A DNA stretch of 64,000 nucleotides from DATHZQ01 sp965216945 (GTDB taxonomy: Bacteria; Actinomycetota; Acidimicrobiia; Spongiisociales; UBA5794): the NCBI GenBank assembly GCA_965216945.1, contig CBDCGU010000003.1, forward strand, positions 3,348,001 through 3,412,000, given 5' to 3'. The translations under genes were made by a program, and so were the position numbers. This document shows positions 49,549 through 59,100 of this stretch, one piece after another; within the stretch, counting starts at the first letter, position 1, and each line of letters begins with the position of its first letter. The notes under the pieces were generated by a model. It was not told the origin of the DNA and did no database searches. It saw nothing but the letters and a program-made list of their open reading frames with translations.

Positions 49549-50046
49549 ATGCTGCGCCGCCTCGTCGCTCTGTTCCTGCTGGTGGCCGCCTGTGGTGGGG
49601 CAGACGATGCCGGCAACGCAGCGGGCGAGTCCGATACGTCGGCCGGCACGCCGGCGAGCACCACGCCGCAAGCGGCGTCGCCTGCGGAAGGCACTTCGCC
49701 TGCGCAGTCGACCGCACCGTCTGCCGGCGAAAGCGACGAGTGTGCCCACGTGATCGGCGGTGAGATCGTGTGGCAGGGGGAGACGGCCACGGTGAGCGCC
49801 ACGGTGCTGTCGGCCGATACCGGCTGGGAGAAATATGCCGACGCGTGGGAGGTGCGCACGCCCGACGGCGAGGTCCTCGGTGTGCGGGAGCTGGCGCATC
49901 CGCACGAGACCGAGCAGCCTTTCACGCGCAGCCTCGGGGACGTGACCATCCCGGCCGATGTGACCGAAGTCGTGCTCGCCGCTCGCGACAGCGTCGTCGG
50001 CTTCTGTGGTGACATGCTGACCGTCGCCGTCCCGGATCGGTCGTGA
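49549..50046 (+). CDS. Small lipoprotein, 165 aa
   Basis: Signal MLRRLVALFLLVAAC with lipobox LVAAC, then CGGADDAGN and a 45-residue low-complexity Ser/Thr/Ala/Pro linker. The folded part (DECAHVIGGEIVWQGETATVSATVLSADTG, then EKYADAWEVRTPDG) looks like a small beta-sandwich. Two cysteines, in DECAH and GFCGD, probably bridge. No family recognised. The stop overlaps the start of the Nudix gene. Confidence 0.75.
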   Translation: MLRRLVALFLLVAACGGADDAGNAAGESDTSAGTPASTTPQAASPAEGTSPAQSTAPSAGESDECAHVIGGEIVWQGETATVSATVLSADTGWEKYADAWEVRTPDGEVLGVRELAHPHETEQPFTRSLGDVTIPADVTEVVLAARDSVVGFCGDMLTVAVPDRS

Positions 50047-50606
50047 CCGCCGATCATCCGGTGTGGACCGGCGCAGAGTGGACTCAGCTCCCGGTGCCGA
50101 CCAGCGGCGGCGAGTCCGTGGTCGTCCCGAATGTGAACGCCGTGGTGTTCGACGGACCGCAACGACATCGAGTGTTGTTACAACGCCGCGACAAGCCGGG
50201 TGAGGTGGTGCGGGGACGGCTCGAGGTGCCGGGAGGGCGCTGGCGCGCCGGTGAACCTCCCGATGTCGCCATCGCTCGCGAGGTCTTCGAAGAGACAGGA
50301 GTCGCACTGACCGCCGTCGCCGCCGGCGTCGAGCATCTTCGCCATGCGGCTCACATTGCGACTTCCGCGGCGCGGCCTGCAGTCGTCGTCGTGGGTACGG
50401 ATGGGACGTATCCTTCGCTGCACGTGGTGTTCGAGTGCTACGGCGAGGGTGAGCCCCGGCCTGTGCCCGGGGAGACCGCCGATCCACGATGGTGGTACGT
50501 CGACGACGTGCGGTCCTTGTTGGTCGTCGAGCCGGAGGCATTCGTCTGGCAGGCGGCGGCCATCCTGCGGGCCACGCTCGGTCCTGCTACTCGTCGGACT
50601 CGGTGA
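50043..50606 (+). CDS. Nudix hydrolase
   Basis: A 187-residue Nudix-fold hydrolase. The Nudix box is complete: GRWRAGEPPDVAIAREVFEETGV fits G-x5-E-x7-REUXEEXGU. It would hydrolyse a nucleoside diphosphate linked to another moiety with a divalent metal. The substrate is not predictable. GTG 50043 overlaps the preceding stop (GTGA). The last 20 bases overlap the convergent universal stress protein gene. Confidence 0.9.
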   Translation: MTADHPVWTGAEWTQLPVPTSGGESVVVPNVNAVVFDGPQRHRVLLQRRDKPGEVVRGRLEVPGGRWRAGEPPDVAIAREVFEETGVALTAVAAGVEHLRHAAHIATSAARPAVVVVGTDGTYPSLHVVFECYGEGEPRPVPGETADPRWWYVDDVRSLLVVEPEAFVWQAAAILRATLGPATRRTR

Positions 50607-51099
50607 TCGTCACGCCGCCGCCGCGCACCGGGGGAGGCAGCACGAGCACGGGCTTGGCGCATTCGAGCGTCACTCGTGCCGAGACGCTCTCCCATGCCGA
50701 TTGGTCGAAGATCGGGCGGGTCGCCCCCATGACCACCATGTCGACCTCGAGCTTGTTGGCAAGTCCCGAGATCGTGGCTGCGGGATCCTCGCCCTCCAGG
50801 TATTCGGCGTTGGTGGTGATGCCGGCTGCGATGAGTGCCCGGACGACCGGTTCGCAGATGCGCCTGCCTCGCTCTTCTACGTAGCGGTCGACAACCGCAT
50901 CGTCCTGTGGGGTCCACACCGGCTCCGCACCGTGCTGCAACGGGTGCCAGCGCTCGGAGCGGAGGTCGTCGAGGAACGTGCGCGGCACCTCGATCACCGT
51001 CGTGACCGTGACCTGACCGCCTTCGCCGAGAAGGCGCTGGACGAAGTCCACGGCTGAAGTTGGGCTCAGCACGCCGGACGTGGCGACGAGGATGTGCAT
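50587..51099 (-). CDS. Universal stress protein family
   Basis: A 170-residue UspA-domain protein. It starts MHILVATSGVLSPTSAVDFVQRLL with the usual first strand and helix, and has GQVTVTTVIEVPRT, then ICEPVVRALIAAGI and the end VDMVVMGATRPIFD followed by CAKPVLVLPPP. The ATP-loop G-x2-G-x9-G(S/T) is not clearly conserved, so it may not bind ATP. ATG 51099 fits the family start. It is divergent from the response regulator gene. Confidence 0.82.
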   Translation of the reverse strand: MHILVATSGVLSPTSAVDFVQRLLGEGGQVTVTTVIEVPRTFLDDLRSERWHPLQHGAEPVWTPQDDAVVDRYVEERGRRICEPVVRALIAAGITTNAEYLEGEDPAATISGLANKLEVDMVVMGATRPIFDQSAWESVSARVTLECAKPVLVLPPPVRGGGVTITESDE

Positions 51100-51205
51100 G
51101 GGGCGCCATGGTACTGCGACCGGGGCTCTCTCTGCCGAGTGAACAATCCATGAAATCCCAGCGACGGAGTCTGGCCGAGCACTCCCGATGCCGTACGATT
51201 GTGCC

Positions 51206-51904
51206 ATGTCAACCAACGGGGTGTCCGGCCGCGTGCTCGTCGTCGACGATGAGCCGATGGTGCGCGAAGTCGTGACTGCGTACCTCGAACGTGACGGGTT
51301 TCGGGTGGCGACCGCCGCAGACGGCCGGACCGCCCTGGAGAGCTTCGACGCCGCCCCGGCAGATCTCGTGGTGCTGGATGTGATGCTGCCGGAGATCGAC
51401 GGCTTCAGCGTGCTGGCCCAGCTTCGCCGCCGCGCCGACGTGCCCGTCATCCTTCTCACGGCCCGCACCGAAGAGCCGGATCGGGTGCTGGGACTCGAGC
51501 TTGGAGCGGACGACTACGTGGTCAAACCGTTCTCACCTCGGGAGCTGGCGGCTCGGGTACGCACGGTGCTGCGGCGGTCACGACCCGCCGATGCCGCACC
51601 GACTCGCATGGAGTTCTCGGGTCTGTCCATCGACCCCGTCACTCGCGAGGTGGTCCACGACGGCGAAGTCATCGAGATGACGCCCAAGGAGTTCGACCTG
51701 CTGGCTTTCCTGGCAGCGTCACCGCGGCAGGTCTTCTCCCGGGCACAGCTGCTCGAGCAGGTGTGGGACTCATCGGCGGACTATCAGGATCCATCCACCG
51801 TCACCGTGCACGTTCGCCGCTTGCGACGCAAGCTGGAGCCGGACCCGGAGCATCCCCGCTGGCTCCACACCGTGTGGGGCGTCGGATATCGGTTCGAGCC
51901 ATGA
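51206..51904 (+). CDS. OmpR-family response regulator
   Basis: A 232-residue two-domain regulator. The receiver domain has the acidic pair in VLVVDDEPMV, the phospho-acceptor Asp in LVVLDVMLPEIDGF, the Thr in VILLTARTEE, and the Lys in DYVVKPFSPRELAARV. The C-terminal winged-helix has MTPKEFDLLAFLAASPRQVFSRAQLLEQVW and VHVRRLRRKLEPDPEHPRWLHTVWGVGYRF. The ATG at 51206 is preferred to that at 51188, since homology starts a few residues later. Its stop overlaps the histidine kinase start (ATGA), so the pair forms a two-component system. Confidence 0.95.
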   Translation: MSTNGVSGRVLVVDDEPMVREVVTAYLERDGFRVATAADGRTALESFDAAPADLVVLDVMLPEIDGFSVLAQLRRRADVPVILLTARTEEPDRVLGLELGADDYVVKPFSPRELAARVRTVLRRSRPADAAPTRMEFSGLSIDPVTREVVHDGEVIEMTPKEFDLLAFLAASPRQVFSRAQLLEQVWDSSADYQDPSTVTVHVRRLRRKLEPDPEHPRWLHTVWGVGYRFEP

Positions 51905-53097
51905 GAGCGATTGCCGCACTCATCCTCGCGATCGTCGGGGCGATAGCTCTGTTCGAAGTGACGATGCAGCCATCCGCCGGCGAGCGCACGGAGCTTCTCG
52001 TGATCTTCGTAGCCATGGCGGCGGGCACGGTGCTGCTCGGCTGGCTGCTGCCCAAGGTGGCGAGGCGATTCGGCTCGCTGCGCGCATCGGTCGTCGTGAT
52101 GGCGATCGCATCGGTTCTGGCCGTTGCCGTAGCGACGGGCGTGGCGGCCCGGCTGATGTTTCTGGAATCCCACGATCTCCAGCTGCTCACTGTGGTGCTC
52201 GGCTTCGGGGTGGGGCTGGGTGTGGTGCTCGCCACGACTCTGGCGAGCCAGCTCACCCAGGGGCTGGACGACATCGGACGCACCGCAGCCCGCGTCGCCG
52301 ATGGTGATCTGACGGCGCGCACCGGGGTGGAGCGGACCGACGAGCTGGGGCATGCCGCCGCCGCCGTCGACCGGATGACCGAGCAGCTCGCGGCCGCCGA
52401 GGCGGAACGGGAGGCCAACGAGCTGGCCCGGCGTCGTTTCCTCGCTGCCGTCGGCCACGACCTGCGCAGCCCGCTCGCCGCGCTGCGCGCCGCCGTCGAA
52501 GCACTCGAGGATGGCCTCGCCCCGGACCCGGAGCGGTATCTGCGGTCGATGCGTGCCGACGTGGACGCGATGGCACATCTCGTGGATGACCTCTTCCTGC
52601 TCGCCACGATCGAAGCCGGTCGCCTCGAGATCGTCGCCGAGCTCGTAGATCTCGCCGAGCTCGCCGATGAGTCGATCGAGGCGCTGCAGCCGGTGGCATC
52701 CGGCAAAGGAATCGAGCTGACTCTGGACGCCGAAGGGAGCGTTCCTGCGATCGGTGGACCCGAGGCGCTGGGACGGGTCATGCGCAATCTCCTCCACAAT
52801 GCGATTCGTTTCAGCCCTGCCCACGCCGAGGTCGTGGTGCGGGTCAGCAACGGCGCCGCTGCCACCGTTGAGGTGGCAGACGACGGACCAGGCTTCTCGC
52901 CTGCGATGGTCGAGAGCGCCTTCGAAGAGTTCGTCACCGACGACCCGGCTCGCTCGCGAACTGCCGGCGGCGCCGGTCTGGGACTCGCCATTGCCCGCGG
53001 CATCGTCGACGCCCACGGTGGGGCCATCTGGGCCGAACCCGGACCGGGGGGCCGGGTGAGTTTCCGGCTCCCGCCCTCCGAACCGGCGCTCAACTGA
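51901..53097 (+). CDS. Sensor histidine kinase
   Basis: A 398-residue membrane kinase paired with the preceding regulator. Four hydrophobic helices in residues about 3-120 leave almost no extracellular domain, so the signal is probably sensed in or at the membrane. A HAMP linker follows (LDDIGRTAARVADGDLTARTGVERTDELG). The H-box is FLAAVGHDLRSPLAALRAAVE, the N-box is GRVMRNLLHNAIRFSP, the G1 box is VEVADDGPGF, and the G2 box is GAGLGLAIARGIVDAHGG. All catalytic features are present. Confidence 0.95.
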   Translation: MRAIAALILAIVGAIALFEVTMQPSAGERTELLVIFVAMAAGTVLLGWLLPKVARRFGSLRASVVVMAIASVLAVAVATGVAARLMFLESHDLQLLTVVLGFGVGLGVVLATTLASQLTQGLDDIGRTAARVADGDLTARTGVERTDELGHAAAAVDRMTEQLAAAEAEREANELARRRFLAAVGHDLRSPLAALRAAVEALEDGLAPDPERYLRSMRADVDAMAHLVDDLFLLATIEAGRLEIVAELVDLAELADESIEALQPVASGKGIELTLDAEGSVPAIGGPEALGRVMRNLLHNAIRFSPAHAEVVVRVSNGAAATVEVADDGPGFSPAMVESAFEEFVTDDPARSRTAGGAGLGLAIARGIVDAHGGAIWAEPGPGGRVSFRLPPSEPALN

Positions 53098-53195
53098 ACG
53101 GACCGGCCGCTCCCCGCTGGTGCAACGTCATGAGACGGACCACTAGACAGTCGAGCAACTCTAGGGTGCTCGACCCCGGCGCAAGGAAGGCGGCC

Positions 53196-53705
53196 ATGGC
53201 TGAACCATCACCCGAGACGCTCAACAAGGTGTTGTGGAAGATCCCGAACGTGCTGTGTCTGCTCGGCTCACGCAGCGGCGACGAATGGAACGGGATGACC
53301 CAGAGCTGGGTCACGCAGGTATCGATGGAGCCGGTGCTGGTGGCGGTGTCGGTCGATACGAAGGCTGTGACCAACCGGCTGATTCGTCAAGGGGGCGCCT
53401 TCACCGTCAACCTCTGGGATCGCACCGACACGCGTCCGTTCGTGAAGTTTTCCAAACCGGCGGCGAAGGAGGGCATGGCGCTCAATGGCCGTCCGATTCG
53501 TGAGGGCGTCACCGGGACCCCGATCTTCACCGAGGCGATTGCCTTTCTCGAGTGCACGGTGTGGCAAACGATCGAATGTGGCACTCACGACCTCTTCATC
53601 GGCGAGGTCGTCGACGCCGCTCTCGTGGGTGACGAAGCCGTGGACGTGGCGCGGATGGAGGACACCAGGATGAAGTACGGCGGTGTCAAGCGTGGCGGTC
53701 ACTGA
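53196..53705 (+). CDS. Flavin reductase-like (FMN-binding) protein
   Basis: A 168-residue split-barrel protein of the flavin reductase domain family. It has NKVLWKIPNVLCLLGSRSGDEWNGMTQSWVTQVSMEPVLVAVSVD, the FMN-binding region, then GGAFTVNLWDRTD and CGTHDLFIGEVVDA with the His/Asp typical of the domain. It may supply reduced flavin to a monooxygenase, possibly the LLM-type enzyme elsewhere in the window, but nothing links them. ATG 53196 is used; the upstream stretch to 53130 is non-conserved and Arg-rich. Confidence 0.88.
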   Translation: MAEPSPETLNKVLWKIPNVLCLLGSRSGDEWNGMTQSWVTQVSMEPVLVAVSVDTKAVTNRLIRQGGAFTVNLWDRTDTRPFVKFSKPAAKEGMALNGRPIREGVTGTPIFTEAIAFLECTVWQTIECGTHDLFIGEVVDAALVGDEAVDVARMEDTRMKYGGVKRGGH

Positions 53706-53737
53706 GGCGCCGGACCGGGTCGTACGGGTCCGGCGGG

Positions 53738-54967
53738 TCACGGGCTGATCTTGCCTCCTGCGGCGGCGATGTCGAGGTCATAGCCGGGTCGCCCTGCCTC
53801 GTTCCACGAGGCAAACGCCTCATCGTTCGGGACGTCGCGTCCCTGGGCGACCGCCAGGACGTACCGATGGTGCAAGAAGTCGCAGTACCTCTGCACGACT
53901 GCGGTTTCCGGCTCCAGCTCGGCGATCTTGAGGAGAAGCGGCTCGAAGACGTCCACCCGCCACCGGATCGCTCGCACGGATTTTCCCATGGAGCTCACGG
54001 GGTCGTGGGTCGTCTCGAAATAGCGGAGATCGCTGAGTATCTGGCGGGCCTGGTGCTCGGAGGCATCGATGCCGGTGAGCTCACGGAGACGGGTGCGGTG
54101 GTAGTTCCGTCCACCCACGGTCACTCGCAACTGCATCTTGCGCTCCGTGCCGCCTTCGACCGGTTGCAGGTCGACGTCCTCCACTTCGAACCCGAGGGCA
54201 TTGAGACGCTCGACCCGCTGCCGGACGCGGAAACCTTCTTCGGGTCCGATGAGCACGGGCTCGTTCAGCTCCGCCCACAGCCCGTCGTAGCGTTGGGCGA
54301 CGTCCTCGCCCAGTCGGAGGTCGGCATCGTCGATATCGAGTCCCTGCTCGGCGGCGATGTCTGCCATGCCCCCCGCCAGGTTGACAATCATGATGTCGAG
54401 ATCGTGGTGACGCTGACCATCGCTGAGCTCGGCGTGTAGCTCCGTCGTCTCCGCATCGATCATCACGGCCTCGATGGCTCCGGCGTCGTAGCGGTACAGC
54501 AGATTGGACAGCGAGCAGTCGCCCCAGAAGCAGCCGGAGAGATGGAGTTCCACCAGCAGCCCGGCCACGGCGTCGAGCATCTGATTGCGGCGCGGCCCGA
54601 AATTGCCGCCCGAGATGAGCTCCCGATAGGTGAAGGCGTACTTCACGTACTGTGTGATCACGGCCGCCGAATGCTCCCGGTCGTCCGGCACCCAGGCGCG
54701 ATCGACGAGTCCGACGGCGAGGGCCACCGGGGTCACCCGCTGCCGCAGTGCGCGCAACGTGCGGTACTCGTGGCGGGCGACGCGCCGCGGCAGCTCCTTG
54801 ATGGCGTAGATCTCCTCGCCATAGGTCACGAAGCGGACGACATGGCGGTGTACGCCCGTGGGGATCTCGACGAGGCGGCCGCCCTCCCACTCGCTCAGCC
54901 GATCACTCCATGGGAGGTCGAGGAAGTCGGGGTGGCCGGGCCGGATCGACAGGGTGGGAGTGCTCAT
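53738..54967 (-). CDS. DUF4032 protein with kinase-like domain
   Basis: A 409-residue protein of a mainly actinobacterial family of unknown function. The N-terminal half looks like a protein-kinase-like fold: IYAIKELP (beta-3 Lys), EYRTLRAL (helix C Glu), LHLSGCFWGDCSLSNLLY (catalytic loop with Asp and Asn), and VMIDAETTEL in the DFG position. The C-terminal half carries the DUF4032 region (RQRVERLNALGFEVEDVDL, HRTRLRELTGIDASEHQARQILSDLRYF). Whether it phosphorylates anything is unknown. It is divergent from the DUF971 gene. Confidence 0.85.
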   Translation of the reverse strand: MSTPTLSIRPGHPDFLDLPWSDRLSEWEGGRLVEIPTGVHRHVVRFVTYGEEIYAIKELPRRVARHEYRTLRALRQRVTPVALAVGLVDRAWVPDDREHSAAVITQYVKYAFTYRELISGGNFGPRRNQMLDAVAGLLVELHLSGCFWGDCSLSNLLYRYDAGAIEAVMIDAETTELHAELSDGQRHHDLDIMIVNLAGGMADIAAEQGLDIDDADLRLGEDVAQRYDGLWAELNEPVLIGPEEGFRVRQRVERLNALGFEVEDVDLQPVEGGTERKMQLRVTVGGRNYHRTRLRELTGIDASEHQARQILSDLRYFETTHDPVSSMGKSVRAIRWRVDVFEPLLLKIAELEPETAVVQRYCDFLHHRYVLAVAQGRDVPNDEAFASWNEAGRPGYDLDIAAAGGKISP

Positions 54968-54993
54968 CGCCTCTGGGGTGTCGGGAGCACGGT

Positions 54994-55305
54994 ATGGTCG
55001 CAGCGATGGGCACCGTTCCGCAACGTATCGAGGTCATCGACGGCGAGGTCGTCGAGCTGACGTGGGAGGATGGGCTGGTCACCGAGATCGACGCTGCCAC
55101 CTTGCGAGGGGCATGCATGTGCGCCGGCTGTCGTGAGCCGGCCGGCGAAGCGGCGACACAGGCCGTGCTCGCCGGTCCGGTTCCGGTCAAGATCGCGGAT
55201 GCGGAGCTGGTTGGGGGCTACGCCCTCCAGTTCGTCTTCGAGCCGGATGGCCATGGCACGGGGATCTATCCATTCACTGCACTGCGAGAGCTCAGCCGGG
55301 GCTGA
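54994..55305 (+). CDS. DUF971 domain protein
   Basis: A 103-residue protein of the DUF971 / GBBH-like N-terminal family. It has IDGEVVELTWEDGLVTEIDAATLRGACMCAGC, where the CMCAGC cluster corresponds to the metal-associated cysteines of the family. The end is FEPDGHGTGIYPFTALREL. Relatives are linked to iron-sulfur cluster handling, but the role here is not established. The ATG at 54994 has GGGAG 6 bases upstream; a second ATG at 55006 is possible. The end overlaps the convergent nei2 gene by 14 bases. Confidence 0.85.
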   Translation: MVAAMGTVPQRIEVIDGEVVELTWEDGLVTEIDAATLRGACMCAGCREPAGEAATQAVLAGPVPVKIADAELVGGYALQFVFEPDGHGTGIYPFTALRELSRG

Positions 55306-56104
55306 CCTCACCTCGCATCGTCCCGCCCTGGCAGGCCGGGCACCAGTAGCTGACACGGTCGAGCGGGCCATGGGTTTCCGCGGCGATCGTGGTCCCGCAG
55401 CGCCGGCACGGTCTGCCGCCCCGGCCGTACACCCATGTGCGCTCGCGGCCCCGTGACCCCGTTGTCGTGCGACGGGGGTCGGCGACGTTGGCGAGTAGCA
55501 GCCGATTCGCTCTCCTGTAGAGGGCGCCGACGGCATCGTCGTCGAGTTGCCGCGGGGAGAGGCCGGGGTCGAGCCGCTGCAGAAACAGCACCTCGCTCTT
55601 GTAGACGTTGCCAACACCCGATGCGACGCCTTGGTCGAGCAGGAGATCCGCCACGGTCGGAGCGTTGCTGCGGCGGGCCCGCACCACGATCTCGTCGAAG
55701 GCAGGAGTTCGCAGAGCGAGGTCGGGACCGATGCGCTCCAGCCCCTCCATCACCTGCCCGGTCGGGGCGAGGTCGACGTGGGGGGCCGCAAAACACACGG
55801 CAGAAGCCGCCGGCGTGACCAGGACGACCCGCGCCTTGCCCGGAGTGATCCGCCACGGTTGATCCGGGGCGTACACGTGCCAGGAGCCGGTCATGCCGAG
55901 ATGGGTCCGCAGGGTCCATCCCGACGACACATGAACCAGGAGGTGTTTGCCCAGTGCTTCCACTCGCTCGACCGACGCCCCCACCAGCCGCCGCCCCTCG
56001 CGGCGGACCGCTCTGTGGCTTCCCTGGACCCGGAGGATCCTCTCGCCACCAATTGCACCGTCGACCCGTTCAGCCGCCTGATGCAGAGTGTCGCCCTCAG
56101 GCAC
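55292..56104 (-). CDS. nei2: Fpg/Nei-family DNA glycosylase, Nei2 type
   Basis: DNA glycosylase/AP lyase of 270 residues that removes oxidised bases. The start is GTG 56104 giving MPEGDTLHQAAERVDG; after Met removal, Pro and Glu are the catalytic pair, and PEGDT is typical of the actinobacterial Nei2. Also present are LLLDQGVASGVGNVYKSEVLFL (helix-two-turn-helix) and a C-terminal zinc finger CRRCGTTIAAE with SYWCPACQ. It overlaps the end of lhr by 8 bases, so the two are translationally coupled, an arrangement also known in mycobacteria. Confidence 0.93.
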   Translation of the reverse strand: MPEGDTLHQAAERVDGAIGGERILRVQGSHRAVRREGRRLVGASVERVEALGKHLLVHVSSGWTLRTHLGMTGSWHVYAPDQPWRITPGKARVVLVTPAASAVCFAAPHVDLAPTGQVMEGLERIGPDLALRTPAFDEIVVRARRSNAPTVADLLLDQGVASGVGNVYKSEVLFLQRLDPGLSPRQLDDDAVGALYRRANRLLLANVADPRRTTTGSRGRERTWVYGRGGRPCRRCGTTIAAETHGPLDRVSYWCPACQGGTMRGEVSPG

Positions 56105-59100
56105 GACGCCGCGCCGCCCCGTAGGTCAAGCCCCGATAACCCGGTACGAAGCCCGCGCTGCGCAGCGCATCGCCCATGGGGCCGCTCGTGGCGGGCTCGC
56201 CGTCGACCGTGGCGATGGTGAGCCGGCGCCGGCGCCGGTCGGCAAAGCCGGTCAGCGCCGTTGCAACCGCGGCCGGATCGGCATCGAAGGTGAGAAGCGT
56301 TCGCCCACCCCGCTCCAGGAACGCAATGAGCCGGCCATCGTCGAGCATCACATAGGCGCCGGCCCGGCGCGCCGGATGCCCCGACGGGTGCTCCGGCCAG
56401 GGCAGAGCCGCCCCGTAGACGCTGGCCGGGTCGGCAGCCGCAAGCAGCAGCGGGGCGCTGTCGCCGGCGGCCGCCCGCAACCGGTCTACGGCACCGGGCA
56501 CGGCGAACTGCGACCCGCCTCGTCCCTCGATGAAATAGCCCCGTCGCACCGTGCCGGCGTCCTCCATGGCGGTGAAGACCGGATAGAGGCCGGAGAAGCC
56601 GCCTGCAATTCCCTCGGCGAGGACGGCGTCTCTGGTCACCACCCCGTGTCGCTCCAGCAACTGGTCGGCGATCGCCTTGGCTCGCTGCTCGCCGAGGATG
56701 GGCTCGCCGATCGCAAGAAGATCGCTGACGAGATACCACCGACCGCTGCCGGATGGAGGCGAGGCGGTGGGGAAGGCGGGCCGGCGCGACGAGCGGCGTC
56801 GTGAGGACGCGGTGAAGGCGCGCAGCGGAGCCAGCGTGTCGTTGGTGATCTCGCCGGCCCAGACCAGGTCCCACAATGCCTCGAGCACCTGCTCCTGGGG
56901 GCCGCCTTCGGCAGCCACGTACAGATCGTTGAAGAACGAAGCGCCCCGCTCCTCGAGATGCGCTCTCAGCAACCCGTGGAGCGGCCCATCGGGACGGTCG
57001 TCCGGCAGCTCCTGGTGCAACAGCGGAACCTGATGCCGCAGGTAGAGAGCGACCTTGCCGTCCCCCGCTCCGAGTGAGCCACGGCCGATCCACACGACCT
57101 CGCCCGATGCCAGCAGCATGTCGAGCATGCTCGGCTCGTAGCGGACTCTCGCCGCCAGGACGTCGCGCTCGAGGATGCTCGCCGGCAATGCCACGCCCTG
57201 CAGCTGGCGAACGACCTCCATCAGGCGTGCTCCGTGGGCTGCGTCTGAGCCCACACCGTGCCACTCGGGCAGGAAACGGGCGTGGACCGCAGGCTCGACC
57301 GCCTCGACCTCGGCACGCAGGACGGCGAGTGATCTGCGGCGCAGCCTGCGGAGCACCTCGGTGTCCACCCACTCTTGGTCCTCGCCACCCGGCCGGTAGG
57401 CGCCGGCAGCTACCCGGCCATGTGCTGCCAGGCGGTGGAGCACCTCCGCGACCACCGCAGCCGGCAATCCGAGCTCGGCGGCCGCGGCGTCGACGGTGAA
57501 CGGGCCGTGGGTACGCGCATAGCGGCCGACGACATCACCGAGCGGGTCGTCCGGTGGCTCCAGCAAGGTCGGTGGGACCCACAGGGGAGGGGTGATGCCG
57601 AGCGCATCGCGCAGGCGGGCGATGTCCTCGACGGCGGCGATGCGGTCCTCGCCGTGCACTCGGACCTCGGCGATGCGGCGCGAGTCGCGCAGCGCGTCCA
57701 GCCACTCGGCGACGGCCGACGCCGGTTCACTTCGTACGGCAATGGCTGCGTGGCTCAGCGGGCCGAGGTCGCGCAACGCATCATGCAGGGCATCCGCCGA
57801 GGCGATGTGCCGCTCGGGGGTGAGACGCTGCAGCTCGGCCTCGACCGCCGCGATGACGTCCGCATCCAGCAGATCGCGGAACTGTGGATCCCCCAGGAGC
57901 TCCTTGAGGAGCGAGCGGTCCAGCGTGAGCGCCGTCGCCCGCTTCTCGGCGATCGGAGCGTCGTACTCGTACATGAACGATGCGATGAAATCGAACATCA
58001 GCGATGAGGCAAAGGGGCTGGGCCCTGCGAGTTCCACCTCTCGGACACGGACTCGCCGGGCGGCGATGTCGCCGAGCACCTCGACGAGGGCAGGCACGTC
58101 GAAGTGGTCTTGCAGCACCTCGCGATAGGTCTCGAGCACGATGGGGAAGCTGCTGTAGCGCTTGGCGATGTCGAGCAGGCTGGCGGCGCGGCGGCGCTGC
58201 AGCCACAGCGGGGTGCGGCTGCCGGGTCGGCGGCGGGGGAGAAGGAGGGCGCGGGCGGCGGCTTCCCTGAACCGCGCGGTGAACAGTGCGGAGTCGGCGA
58301 CCTCCTCGAGCAGCAGCTCTTCGATGTCCTGGGGATCCAGCAGGAGCGCCGATCCCGCGGGTGGCTCGTCGACGTCCGGGAACCGGAACACGATGCCGTC
58401 GTCCGACCAGATGACGTCGACCTCGCTGCCCACCTCCCGGCGAAGCCGGTGTCGGGCCGCGAGCGCCCAAGGCGCATGGACTCGGGCGCCGAATGGCGAC
58501 AGAACGATCATCCGCCAATCGCCGATCTCATCGCGGAAGCGCTCGATCACGATGGTGCGGTCGGTAGGCAAGGTACCTGTGGCCTCGCGCTCCTCTTCCA
58601 AGAAGGCAGCCAGATTGTCTGCCGCCCATGGATCGAGGTGGTACCGCTCCTGTAGGGCGGTGCGCGCCTCGGGCCCTTCCATGCCACCGATGCTCCGTGT
58701 GAACGCACCCACGGCCCGTCCCAACTCGAGGGGGCGACCCAAGGCGTCGCCGTGCCAGAACGGCATACTGGCCGCGGACTCTCCCGGTGCCGGGTGCACG
58801 ACGACGCGGTCGTGGGTGATCTCATCGATCTTCCAGGATGTAGATCCGAGCACGAAGACGTCCCCCGGACGGCTCTCGTAGACCATCTCCTCGTCGAGTT
58901 CGCCGACCTTGCCGCCCTCGGGAAGGGTCACGGTGTAGAGACCACGGTCCGGGATGGTGCCGGCGTTGGTGACGGCGAGCAGCTTGGCGTTGCGGCGGGG
59001 CGCCACCGTGCCGTCGACACGGTCCCACACGATCCGGGGCCGCAGCTCGGCGAACTCATCGGACGGGTAGCGACCGGCCAGCATGTCGAGCACCGAGTCG

